Source: Nonomuraea gerenzanensis (lineage in GTDB: Bacteria; Actinomycetota; Actinomycetes; Streptosporangiales; Streptosporangiaceae). Taken from it: a DNA stretch of 64,000 nt. Position 1 is the first letter of the stretch; every line of letters begins with the position of its first letter. Position numbers and translations under genes: made by a program. The notes beneath the pieces were generated by a model. The model was given only the letters and a program-made list of their open reading frames with translations, made no database searches and had not been told where the DNA came from. Of this stretch, positions 8,593 to 16,724 are shown one piece after another. The stretch spans positions 310,001-374,000 of the forward strand of contig NZ_CP084058.1 of NCBI RefSeq assembly GCF_020215645.1, in the 5' to 3' direction.

Positions 8593-9492
8593 ATGACGGC
8601 GGCTGACGGCCCGGCCCGTTCCCGCACCTGGATCCTCGCCGCGGCCATCTGCGCCGCCGTGGTCGCGGCCGGCGCGGCAGGGGTGCGCACGGTCGGTGAG
8701 ACGCCCCCGGGCGGGGCGCGGAGCGGGGCGGCGACACCGCCACCCGCGCAATCGGTCGAGCCGCCTCCGCTGGCGCTGCCCAAGGCGTCCTGGAAGCTGA
8801 CCTGGTCCGACGAGTTCAACGGCCGGGGCAGGCCCGCCAAGTGGACCGCCCTGTCGGGCACGAGCTGGTCCAACAGGAAGGCGCTGCACTACTACGACCC
8901 CGCCAACGCGGTGCAGGACGGCTCAGGCCACCTGGTGATCTCCGCCAAGCGCACGGGCGGCGCGGCCGGGACCGCCTGCTGGTACGGCCCGTGCGACTAC
9001 AGCTCCGCCCGGCTGGAGACCGGCAAGACCTTCGACCAGGCGTACGGCAGGTTCGCCGCGCGCATCAAGCTGCCGCTCGGCAAGGGCCTGTGGCCGGCGT
9101 TCTGGCTCAAGCGCACCGACGCGGGCCGCTCAGGCTCGGCGACGTACGGCGAGATCGACATCATGGAGAACCGCGGCCACGAGACCCACCTCGTCCGCGC
9201 CTACACCCACTCCAAGGGCCGCAAGGGCGGTGGCCGGCTCACGATGCCGGAGCGGCTGGACGCCGGCTTCCACGTGTACGGCGTGGACTGGACCCCGCAG
9301 AGCATCACCTGGTGGGTGGACGGCCAGCCGTACGCGCAGTACCCGCGCTATCCCGGCTGGCCCTTCGACAAGCCCTTCTACTTGATCCTCAACCTGCAGG
9401 TCGGCGGCACCTGGGTGGGCGACCCGAACGCCAAGACGCGCTTCCCCGCCCGGATGGTCGTCGACTGGGTGCGGGTCTACCGCGAGCGCTGA
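8593..9492 (+). CDS. Membrane-anchored or secreted glycoside hydrolase family 16
   Basis: The protein has 299 residues. An N-terminal hydrophobic helix (about 12-30) is followed by a Pro-rich linker and a GH16 domain from about residue 65. The GH16 active-site strand is GEIDIMEN, with nucleophile Glu187, Asp189 and acid/base Glu192. The usual WPAFW strand precedes it and VDWVRVY closes the domain. GH16 enzymes cut or transglycosylate beta-1,3/1,4-glucans, galactans and related glycans; the exact substrate cannot be read from sequence. ATG 8593 is the first start that avoids the divergent gene's coding repeats. It stands just upstream of a seven-gene polysaccharide operon and has a GH16 paralogue at that operon's other end, which suggests trimming or release of the same polymer. 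Confidence 0.9.
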   Translation: MTAADGPARSRTWILAAAICAAVVAAGAAGVRTVGETPPGGARSGAATPPPAQSVEPPPLALPKASWKLTWSDEFNGRGRPAKWTALSGTSWSNRKALHYYDPANAVQDGSGHLVISAKRTGGAAGTACWYGPCDYSSARLETGKTFDQAYGRFAARIKLPLGKGLWPAFWLKRTDAGRSGSATYGEIDIMENRGHETHLVRAYTHSKGRKGGGRLTMPERLDAGFHVYGVDWTPQSITWWVDGQPYAQYPRYPGWPFDKPFYLILNLQVGGTWVGDPNAKTRFPARMVVDWVRVYRER

Positions 9493-9567
9493 ATCGGGTG
9501 GGATGTCCGCTTGGAGCGGTCCCAAGGTAACGGTTGTGCCGTCGTGCCGGTCACATACGGAGCGGCA

Positions 9568-9602
9568 GTCCCATCTGGGACAATAGGATCAACCGTCCCA
9601 TC
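9568..9602 (+). promoter_or_regulatory. Candidate operator and -10 box ahead of the polysaccharide operon
   Basis: A perfect palindrome GTCCCATCTGGGAC (9568-9581) is followed two bases later by TAGGAT (9584-9589), a good -10 hexamer. A third half-site, GTCCCATC, lies at 9595-9602. Another GTCCCA is at 9519-9524. Half-sites on both sides of the -10 box are the expected layout for a repressor operator. Confidence 0.45.
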
Positions 9603-9628
9603 AGCATCGAGGTGAAGTCACGCCGTAA

Positions 9629-10093
9629 ATGACGCGATTATTCCCCCGTTTCACCTCTGCAGCGACTGCCGCCCTGCTCGGCGCGGTGGTCGTGGCCGCG
9701 CTCGGCCTACAGAGCGATCAGGGACGTCACCTCCTCGTCGAGGCCGGCCTGGCCGGGGCGCCCGCCGGGTACACCGAGCTGGCGTTCGCCGCTCCCCAGG
9801 AGCTGCCTGACCGCGTGCCCGCCACGTCGTACCTGGTGCCGCCCTCGTTCACGATCCGGAACGTCACAGGACGGCAGCACGAGTACGGCTGGTCGGTCCA
9901 CCTGACCGAGTCCGGCAGGTCCCGCACCGTCGCCGGCGGGCGGGTCACGCTGGCCGACGGGCAGCCGGTGACGATCACGCCGCCCACCAAGGCGCTGTGC
10001 GAGCCCGGCCCGATCACGCTCAGGGTCCTGCTGGAAGGCGGCGAGGCCATCGCGTTCCGCGCCACCTGCTCCGCGAACATCGACGAGGGGTAG
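9629..10093 (+). CDS. Small exported protein, first gene of polysaccharide operon
   Basis: A 154-residue protein. An N-terminal hydrophobic segment (about 8-28) acts as signal peptide or anchor, followed by a beta-rich domain with YTELAF near its start and a pair of cysteines (in LCEPGP and TCSAN). The domain resembles the C-terminal extracytoplasmic part of DUF1616-type proteins that accompany actinobacterial and archaeal glycan loci; this is a weak, by-eye resemblance. GAGGTGAAG lies ten bases before the ATG. Four bases separate it from the following glycosyltransferase, so it belongs to the same operon. Confidence 0.65.
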   Translation: MTRLFPRFTSAATAALLGAVVVAALGLQSDQGRHLLVEAGLAGAPAGYTELAFAAPQELPDRVPATSYLVPPSFTIRNVTGRQHEYGWSVHLTESGRSRTVAGGRVTLADGQPVTITPPTKALCEPGPITLRVLLEGGEAIAFRATCSANIDEG

Positions 10094-10097
10094 GCGC

Positions 10098-11225
10098 GTG
10101 CCAAGACGGCCTGTGGTGGCGCTGGTCACCGACGCCATCCACCCGTACAGCTTCGGTGGCAGGGAGATCCGCTACCACGAGCTGTACGCGCACCTGACGC
10201 CGCACGCCGACGTGCACGTGTTCACCATGCGCTGGTGGCACGGTCCGCGCGTGCGCACGGAGGGCGGCGTCACGTTCCACGCGATCTCGCCGCTGCTGCC
10301 GATGTACCGGCACGGGGTGCGCTCGACCTGGCAGGCGCTGGTGTTCGCGGTGGCCTGTCTGCGGCTGCTGCGCCACCGGTTCGACGTGCTGAACGTCGAC
10401 CAGATCCCGTTCCTGCACCTGTTACCGCTGCGCCTGGTCGCCACGCTGCGCCGGGTGCCGCTGATCGCGACCTGGCACGAGGTGTGGGGGCCGGAGTACT
10501 GGCGCTACAGCATGCCCACCGGCTGGCGGCCCGCCTGGTGGATCGAACGGCTGGCGATGCGGGCGCCCGACCGCATCATCGCCGTCTCGCCGGAGACCGC
10601 CAGGCGGTTACGAGCCGAGCTGGGCGAGCGGGCCACGATCACGATCGCGCCGAACGGGGTGGACCTCGACGGCGTCGACCAGGCCGCGCCGCACGAGCAG
10701 CGCACCGACCTGGTGGTGGTGAGCAGGCTGATGCGGCACAAGGGCCTGGACCTGCTGCTCGCCGCCATCGCCCGGTTACGCGAGCACGGCCGCGCGGTCA
10801 CCTGCCGGATCATCGGCGACGGCCCCGAGCGCGAGGCGCTGCGCGCGGAGGCCGAGCGGCTGGGCATCGCGCCCGTGGTGGAGTTCCGGCACGACGTCAG
10901 CGAGCAGAAGGACGTGTACTCGCTGGTCAAGGCCGGGCGAGTGTTCGCCTTTCCGTCCACCAGGGAGGGGTTCGGCATCGCCGTGCTGGAGGCGATCGCC
11001 TGCGGCGTGCCGGTGGTGACCACCTCCGCCCGGGACAACCTGGCCCAGCACCTGGTGCTCCGCAGCCGCCGGGGCATCGTCTGCGACCACACCCTGGACG
11101 CGTTCGCCGCGGCCCTGGCCGACGCCCTCGACGGGCCCTCGGACGACGCGCCCGGCGAGCCGTGGGTCGGCGAGTACGCCCTGGACACCATCGCCGCGCA
11201 CGTGGTGAAGGCGATGCTGCCGTGA
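10098..11225 (+). CDS. Glycosyltransferase family 4
   Basis: A 375-residue GT-B-fold retaining glycosyltransferase. The N-terminal half has the acceptor-side glycine turn (AIHPYSFGGREI). The C-terminal donor-binding half has VSRLMRHKGLDLLL and the E-x7-E element in REGFGIAVLEA with CGVPVV. No membrane helix is predicted, so it acts at the inner membrane face or in the cytoplasm on a lipid-linked glycan. The GTG start follows the previous stop by four bases. Its stop lies within an 18-bp sequence that is repeated 41 bases further on at the next gene's start. Confidence 0.9.
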   Translation: MPRRPVVALVTDAIHPYSFGGREIRYHELYAHLTPHADVHVFTMRWWHGPRVRTEGGVTFHAISPLLPMYRHGVRSTWQALVFAVACLRLLRHRFDVLNVDQIPFLHLLPLRLVATLRRVPLIATWHEVWGPEYWRYSMPTGWRPAWWIERLAMRAPDRIIAVSPETARRLRAELGERATITIAPNGVDLDGVDQAAPHEQRTDLVVVSRLMRHKGLDLLLAAIARLREHGRAVTCRIIGDGPEREALRAEAERLGIAPVVEFRHDVSEQKDVYSLVKAGRVFAFPSTREGFGIAVLEAIACGVPVVTTSARDNLAQHLVLRSRRGIVCDHTLDAFAAALADALDGPSDDAPGEPWVGEYALDTIAAHVVKAMLP

Positions 11226-11268
11226 GGGCCCCTCACGCCGACCTTCGGGAGGCGATGCTGCCGTGAGG
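11210..11268 (+). repeat. 18-bp direct repeat at a gene junction, 41-bp duplication
   Basis: GGCGATGCTGCCGTGAGG occurs at 11210-11227, the last codons and stop of the first GT4 gene, and again at 11251-11268, running into the GTG start of the next. In each copy TGA overlaps a GTG. The first copy's GTG (11222) opens a 14-codon ORF ending at 11266 that bridges the two genes by GTGA overlaps at both ends. Confidence 0.8.
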
Positions 11269-12519
11269 ATCCTCTACGTCAGCCCCTACCCTCCCGCCCG
11301 CGACGGCATCGGCACCTACACCCACGTGCTCGCCCAGGCCGTGCGCGAGCGCGGCCACGAGATCGCCGTGGTGGCCGCCCGCCCGCATCCCGACGCGCCA
11401 GAGGAGGTCGTCGGCGCCCTGGGCGGCGGCCGGGCGCCGCTGCGCGAGGCGGTGGACCGGTTCCGGCCGGACGTGGTGCACGTGCAGTTCGCGGTGCCCG
11501 CGTTCGGCACCCGCGCCCCGGCCGTGGCCCGCTGGCTGGCTGCACCCGGCGGCGTGCCGGCGGTGGCCACGCTGCACGAGGTGACCCGCGACACGGCGCT
11601 GCTGCGCGGGCCGGGCAGGGCGCTGTACCGGCACCTCGCGCGAGGCTGCGACCGCCTCGTGGTGCACACGCGGCCGGCGCTGGCGACGCTCGGCGCCCTC
11701 GGGCTCGACGGCAGGGCCACGGTGATCCCGCACTTCTCCGCACCGCCCCCACCCGCGACCACCACCGCAGCCGAGTTGCGCGCCCGCTTCGGCCTGGGCG
11801 ACGACGACCGCCTGCTGCTCGCCTTCGGCCACATCCACGTCAGCAAGGGCCTGGACGACCTGGTGCGGGCCGTGGCCATGCTGCCGCCCGCGACGCGGGC
11901 CGGGGTCCGGGTGGTGGTCGCCGGCGCGGTACGGCGGCGGCACGGCCCGTTCCGCGCGTTCGAGGCGCGCGACCACCTGCACGAGGCGACGGTCCGCCGC
12001 CTGGCGGGCCGGCACGGGGTGCGGGACCTGCTGGTGTTCACCGGCTATGTGCCGGACGGTGCCGTCGCGGCCTGGTTCGACGCGGCGGAGGCCGTCGTGC
12101 TGCCCTACCGTGACGCCGAGCAGAGCGGGGTGGCCAACCTGGCCCGTGCCTTCGGCGTGCCGGTGATCGCGACCACCGCGGGCGGGCTGGCAGAGCTGTT
12201 CGAGGGCTCACCGTGGGCGGTCCCGCCCGGCGCCCCGGACCGGCTGGCGGCGGCCATCGCCGACCTCCTCGCCTCAGGCCCGCACGCCGAGGACTCCGCA
12301 CCGGCGGCGACCGCGCCCCGCGCCGAGGGCTCCCCGCCGGCGGCGACCGCGCCGCACGCCGAGGACTCCCCGCCGGCGGCGACCGCGCCGCACGCAGTGA
12401 GGGCGACGCGTGCCGAGGACACCGGCCTCGCCACGGTCGTGACGCGCACCATCGCCCTCTACGAATCCGTCCACGCCCCGCTAGCCCACACCCCCGGAAA
12501 CCGTCCCGATGCCCCCTAG
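11263..12519 (+). CDS. Glycosyltransferase family 4 with Ala/Pro repeat insertion
   Basis: A 418-residue GT-B glycosyltransferase. The N-terminal turn is SPYPPARDGIGTY. The donor half has FGHIHVSKGLDDLV and EQSGVANLARAFGVPVI. Near the C-terminus three 12-residue repeats (form HAEDSPPAATAP) interrupt what is normally the closing helices. They look like a recent expansion and may be a flexible loop. GGGAGG lies ten bases before the GTG. It overlaps the next gene by 11 bases. Confidence 0.88.
   Translation: MRILYVSPYPPARDGIGTYTHVLAQAVRERGHEIAVVAARPHPDAPEEVVGALGGGRAPLREAVDRFRPDVVHVQFAVPAFGTRAPAVARWLAAPGGVPAVATLHEVTRDTALLRGPGRALYRHLARGCDRLVVHTRPALATLGALGLDGRATVIPHFSAPPPPATTTAAELRARFGLGDDDRLLLAFGHIHVSKGLDDLVRAVAMLPPATRAGVRVVVAGAVRRRHGPFRAFEARDHLHEATVRRLAGRHGVRDLLVFTGYVPDGAVAAWFDAAEAVVLPYRDAEQSGVANLARAFGVPVIATTAGGLAELFEGSPWAVPPGAPDRLAAAIADLLASGPHAEDSAPAATAPRAEGSPPAATAPHAEDSPPAATAPHAVRATRAEDTGLATVVTRTIALYESVHAPLAHTPGNRPDAP
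12283..12390 (+). repeat. Three 36-bp tandem repeats inside a glycosyltransferase gene
   Basis: Three in-frame copies encode HAEDSAPAATAP, RAEGSPPAATAP and HAEDSPPAATAP. Copies two and three are nearly identical at DNA level, which implies recent slippage or unequal exchange. A fourth degenerate copy (RAEDTG) follows. Confidence 0.85.
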
Positions 12520-13561
12520 CCTGTCGGTCGTCGTCTGCTCCTACGACGGCGCCGCCCGCCTCGGACGGACCCTCGACGCGCTGGCGGCCCAGACCGTCCA
12601 CACCGACCTGGAGATCATCGTCGTGGACGACGCCTCCACGGACGCGACAGGGGACGTCGCCCGAGGCCACGGCGCCACGGTCATCCGCCACGACACGAAC
12701 CGCGGCGCGGCGGCGGCCCGCGACACGGGCCTGCGCGCCGCGAAGGGCCGGATCGTCGCCTTCCTCGACGACGACTGCGAGCCGGGCCCTCACTGGGCGG
12801 AGCTGCTGCTCGGCGGCTACGCGGAAGAGGGCGTCGCCGGGGTGGGCGGCCCGATCGTGCCGGAGACGGGCGACGGCTTCCTGCCGCGCTTCCTCGCACG
12901 CAACAACCGCCACGAGCCCCTGGAGCTGGACCTGACGGTCAGCGCGGCGCTGCCGTACCGGTTCTGGCTGTACCTGCGGCGCCAGTGGCTGCCGGCCCCG
13001 CCGTCGCGCGGCAGGCGGGACGTGCACGCCTTCAGCGGCGGCAACATGTCGTACGAGCGGGAGCGGCTGCTGGCGGCGGGCGGTTTCGACCCCAGGTTCC
13101 GGTACGCGGCCGAGGAGGAGGACCTGTCGCGCAGGCTCCGCCGGGAGGCGCCGGGCAGGCTGGTGTTCGTGCCGGAGGCGCCGGTCGCGCACCGGCACGA
13201 GCCCACGGTGCGCGGCCTGCTGCGCCGCAGCCTCGCGTACGGCAGGGGCGCGGCGATGCAGTACCGCAAGTGGCCGGGGGTGCGGCCGACGCTGTTCCCG
13301 TGGCCGGCGCTGGTGGCGGGCCTGGCCGTGGCGGCCGTCCGCTGGCCGGCGGTCGCGCCCGCCCCGGTGCTGCTGCCTGTGCTGCTCTACCCGGTGGGGC
13401 TGCGGCACGCGGCGCGGGGCAGGATCGAGGCGCTCGCCGACCCGTATCTCCGCCTGGCCCAGGAGACGTGCGAAAATATCGGCTTCCTGCACGGTCTGTG
13501 GGCCTTCCGCCGCCTGTTCGCCGAGGACAGGGCCGGCCGGGGCGGAGGGCAGAGCACGTGA
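12509..13561 (+). CDS. Glycosyltransferase family 2, membrane-associated
   Basis: A 350-residue GT-A enzyme. The nucleotide-sugar site reads VVVCSYDG followed by VVDDASTD. The metal-binding acidic motif is FLDDDCEPG. An acceptor-side EEEDLSRRLRR motif follows FSGGNMSYERE. A hydrophobic hairpin (about 265-300, in WPALVAGLAVAAV and PVLLPVLLYPVG) would fix it to the membrane. The ATG overlaps the end of the previous gene; its TGA shares bases with the GTG of the next gene. Confidence 0.9.
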   Translation: MPPSLSVVVCSYDGAARLGRTLDALAAQTVHTDLEIIVVDDASTDATGDVARGHGATVIRHDTNRGAAAARDTGLRAAKGRIVAFLDDDCEPGPHWAELLLGGYAEEGVAGVGGPIVPETGDGFLPRFLARNNRHEPLELDLTVSAALPYRFWLYLRRQWLPAPPSRGRRDVHAFSGGNMSYERERLLAAGGFDPRFRYAAEEEDLSRRLRREAPGRLVFVPEAPVAHRHEPTVRGLLRRSLAYGRGAAMQYRKWPGVRPTLFPWPALVAGLAVAAVRWPAVAPAPVLLPVLLYPVGLRHAARGRIEALADPYLRLAQETCENIGFLHGLWAFRRLFAEDRAGRGGGQST

Positions 13562-15834
13562 CCATGCGCGAGCAGGACAGGCGCATGCTGCTGTACGGCG
13601 CGGCCCTGCTCCTGATCGTCGGGCTGACCCAGGTGCGCCACCTGTGGGCGGCCCAGCTCCTGCTCGTGCCGCTCCTGCTGACCGTGCCGGGCTGCCTGCT
13701 GCTGCGGGCCCTGCGCGTGCCAGGCCGCCTGGTGGCGGGCTTCCCGCTGTACGTGCCGGCCGCGTCGCTGATCGTGCTCATGGCGTCCGGCCTCGCGGTC
13801 ACCCTGCTGGTGCCGCTGGTGGACGGCGGTGTCCTGGACGCGGTGTTCGGCTCGGACGCCGATCCGGGGACGCCGCTGCGGGCCGGGCCGCTGCTCGCCG
13901 GGCTCGTGCTGGTCTGCCTGGGGTTGTTCCTGGCCGGGGTGCGGGCGCCGGGGGAGACGGCCGTCCCGTGGCGGTCGCTGCCGCCCGCCGGGTGGCTGGC
14001 GGTGCCGATGCTGGTGCCGCTGCTCGCCGCGGCGGGGGCGCTGCGGCTCAACCACGGCCACGGCCCCGAGGTGGCGATCGCCGCCGTGGTCGGCTGCGTG
14101 CTCGTGCTGGCCTTCGGCGTCGTCAGGGCCGGCCGGCTCGGCGACGGGCGGGCGGCCGTGCTGCTGTACGCCGTCTCGCTGGCCATGATGTGGTCGTACG
14201 CGCTGCGCGGCGAGCTGGTCTACGGCTTCGACATCGCCTCGGAGTACGCCGTCGCCCAGGAGACCGTGACCTCGGGGATCTGGGTGACGGGGCCGCACCC
14301 CGACGCGTACGGGGCGATGCTCAGCATCACCGTCCTGCCCGCCCAGTTGCACGCGCTGACCGGGCTGCCCGTCCTGCTGGTGCTCAAGGTCGTCTACCCG
14401 GCGCTCTTCGCGCTGTTCCCCGTCGGGATCTTCCACCTGGCCAGGCGTTTCCTGCCGGGCCAGTGGGCGTTCGCCGCCGCCGCGTTCGTCACGGCGCAGG
14501 GGGCGCTGTCGCAGCAGTTCCCCGCGCTGGCCCGGCAGGAGATCGCCATGCTGCTGTTCGCGGCGCTGTGCGGAGCCCTGCTCGACGCCCGGCTGCGGCA
14601 CTTCCCCAAGGCCGCGCTGATGGCCCTGTTCGGGACGGGCATCGTGGTCTCGCACTACACGACCGCGTACTTCACCGCCGTGATGCTCGCCGGGGCGCTG
14701 GCCCTGCAGGCCGTGCTGTGGGCGCTGCGGCGGCCCAGGATCGCGCCGCGGGCGGTCGCGGCGGCGCTGCTGCCCGGGCTGCTCGCCGGGGTGCTCTGGT
14801 ACGTTCCGATCACCCGGTCGACGGCCAACATCGGCGAGTTCCGCACCGCGCTCAGCTCCGAGGGCCTGCGGCTGCTGCCCGGCGCCGAGTCCGCCGGGAC
14901 GCTGCTGTCGGCCTACCTGCGGGGCACCGACGTGACCCGCATCCCGACCTACCTCTACGCCAAGCGGGTGGTGCCCAAGTACCGACCGCCCAAGGCCACG
15001 GTGACGCCCGCCGCCGACGCGGGCGACGCCCGGTGGGAGCTGGGGGACGCGGGCGTGCCCGTGCCGCCGAAGCTCGCGCCGCCGGTGAGCGCGTCGCTCG
15101 ACCTCGGCGTGCTGCTGATCCAGCAGCTGGCGAACCTGCTCGGCCTGGTCGGCGCCATCGTGATGGCCGTGCGCCGCCACTCGTCGTGGCTGGTGCGGCG
15201 GATCGGCGTGCTGGCCGTGCCGATGCTGGGCGTCCTGGTGCTGCTGCGCCTGTCGGGCACCCTGGCCGCGTCCTACAACCAGAGCCGCGCCCAGTTGCAG
15301 GCGCTGACGCTGCTCAGCATCGCCATGTTCTGGCTGCTGCACCGCGTCTCGTCGGCCAAGTTCCCCGCCGGGCTGCGCCGGACGCTGTACGGGCTGGCGG
15401 GTGCGGCCGTCGTCGTCACCTTCACCACCGGCAGCGGCCTGGACAACGTGGTGCTCGGCGGCGAGCGGGCGACCAACCTGTCCACGCGCGGCGAGGACTG
15501 CGAGCGCTACTGCATGTACGAGGCCGAGCTGGCCGGCGCGCGCTGGCTGAAGGAGGCAGCCCGCGGCTCGCCCGACCGCCTCTACGCCGACCGGTACGCG
15601 CAGCTGCGCCTGTTCGCCGAGCTGGGGCCGGGCCGGCGGATCCAGACCGACATCACGCCCCTGACCCTGGACCGGCGGGCCTGGGTCTACGCGAGCTGGG
15701 CGAACACCGCCGTCGGCCGCGCCAGGTCGCTGTTCGACAACCAGCTCGCGTTGTACGCGTTCCCGTCGGAGTTCATCGAGGCGCACTACGATCTCGTCTA
15801 CACGAGCGGAGTCACGAAGGTCTTCCACCGATGA
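13558..15834 (+). CDS. Large multipass membrane protein, DUF2206-like
   Basis: A 758-residue integral membrane protein with a dozen or more hydrophobic helices over the first ~600 residues and a soluble C-terminal domain (about 615-758). The motif region FDIASEYAVAQETV after helix ~8, then VLPAQLHALTGLP and VVYPALFALFPVG, resembles DUF2206 membrane proteins found in actinobacterial and archaeal glycan loci. The fold resembles GT-C transferases or polymerases, so it is the best candidate in this operon for polymerisation or lipid-linked sugar transfer. That function is inference. The GTG at 13558 overlaps the previous TGA; ATG 13564 is an alternative. Confidence 0.75.
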   Translation: MTMREQDRRMLLYGAALLLIVGLTQVRHLWAAQLLLVPLLLTVPGCLLLRALRVPGRLVAGFPLYVPAASLIVLMASGLAVTLLVPLVDGGVLDAVFGSDADPGTPLRAGPLLAGLVLVCLGLFLAGVRAPGETAVPWRSLPPAGWLAVPMLVPLLAAAGALRLNHGHGPEVAIAAVVGCVLVLAFGVVRAGRLGDGRAAVLLYAVSLAMMWSYALRGELVYGFDIASEYAVAQETVTSGIWVTGPHPDAYGAMLSITVLPAQLHALTGLPVLLVLKVVYPALFALFPVGIFHLARRFLPGQWAFAAAAFVTAQGALSQQFPALARQEIAMLLFAALCGALLDARLRHFPKAALMALFGTGIVVSHYTTAYFTAVMLAGALALQAVLWALRRPRIAPRAVAAALLPGLLAGVLWYVPITRSTANIGEFRTALSSEGLRLLPGAESAGTLLSAYLRGTDVTRIPTYLYAKRVVPKYRPPKATVTPAADAGDARWELGDAGVPVPPKLAPPVSASLDLGVLLIQQLANLLGLVGAIVMAVRRHSSWLVRRIGVLAVPMLGVLVLLRLSGTLAASYNQSRAQLQALTLLSIAMFWLLHRVSSAKFPAGLRRTLYGLAGAAVVVTFTTGSGLDNVVLGGERATNLSTRGEDCERYCMYEAELAGARWLKEAARGSPDRLYADRYAQLRLFAELGPGRRIQTDITPLTLDRRAWVYASWANTAVGRARSLFDNQLALYAFPSEFIEAHYDLVYTSGVTKVFHR

Positions 15835-16724
15835 TCTCTATCGTCATCATCAGCAAGGACGAGCCCGCGCTGGACGGCACGCTCCACGGCGTCGCCCGCG
15901 CCGCCGGGGCCGCCGGCCTGCCGTACGAGATCATCGTCGTGGACGCCTCGGCGGGCCGGCTCGACGCCATCGCCGCCGCGCACCCGCACGTGCGGTGGAC
16001 GGCCTTCACCCCGCCGCCCGGCGTCCGCACCACCATCCCGCACCAGCGCAACGCCGGCGTGCGGGCCGCCGGGGGCGAGATCGTGGTGTTCACCGACGCG
16101 GGCTGCCGGCCGCTCGACGGCTGGCTGCGCCACCTCGTCGCGCCGATCACGGACGAGGGCGAGAGCGTCGTGTGCGGCCTGGTCACCGGCCCGGAGGGGC
16201 ACGACAGCCTCTACGACGCCGACGCCAGGCGCCGGGCCGCCGCCCGCTACCTGCCCGAGTGCGGCACCGGCAACCTGGCCGTGCGCCGCGCGGTCATCGA
16301 CGAGGTGGGCGGCTTCGACGAGACGTTCGGCTACGGCTCCGACGTGGACTTCAGCTGGCGCGTCCAGAACGCCGGGCACCGCATCCGCAGCGCGGGCGAG
16401 GCGGTCGTCACCCACGACTGGGGCGACCGCCGCCGCCGGCTGCGCCGCTCCTACGTCTACGGCAAGGCCCGCGCCCGGCTCTACCTCAAGCACCGCGACC
16501 GCCGGACGCAGGTGCTGCGCCGGGAGCCGATGGTCGTGGTGTACCCGCTCTTCCTGCTGGGCCTGCCGCTGACCCTGTGGTTCCCGTTCTACCCGGCGCT
16601 GCTGCTGGTGCCGGCCTGGCGCAACCGGCACAACGGCCCGGTGCGGGTGCTGGCCGACCACCTGACGTACGGCGCGGGCGTGCTCGCCGAACTCGCCACC
16701 TTCCGGGGTCGCGCCCGCCGATGA
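15831..16724 (+). CDS. Glycosyltransferase family 2, membrane-associated
   Basis: A 297-residue GT-A enzyme. The N-terminal fold reads VIISKDEP then VVDASAG; the acidic motif is TDAGC, and GSDVDFSWRVQNAG marks the acceptor side. Two hydrophobic stretches near 225-260 (PMVVVYPLFLLGLPLTLW) suggest membrane anchoring. The ATG overlaps the previous TGA (ATGA) and its own stop overlaps the next ATG in the same way, so translation of three genes is coupled here. Confidence 0.9.
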   Translation: MISIVIISKDEPALDGTLHGVARAAGAAGLPYEIIVVDASAGRLDAIAAAHPHVRWTAFTPPPGVRTTIPHQRNAGVRAAGGEIVVFTDAGCRPLDGWLRHLVAPITDEGESVVCGLVTGPEGHDSLYDADARRRAAARYLPECGTGNLAVRRAVIDEVGGFDETFGYGSDVDFSWRVQNAGHRIRSAGEAVVTHDWGDRRRRLRRSYVYGKARARLYLKHRDRRTQVLRREPMVVVYPLFLLGLPLTLWFPFYPALLLVPAWRNRHNGPVRVLADHLTYGAGVLAELATFRGRARR

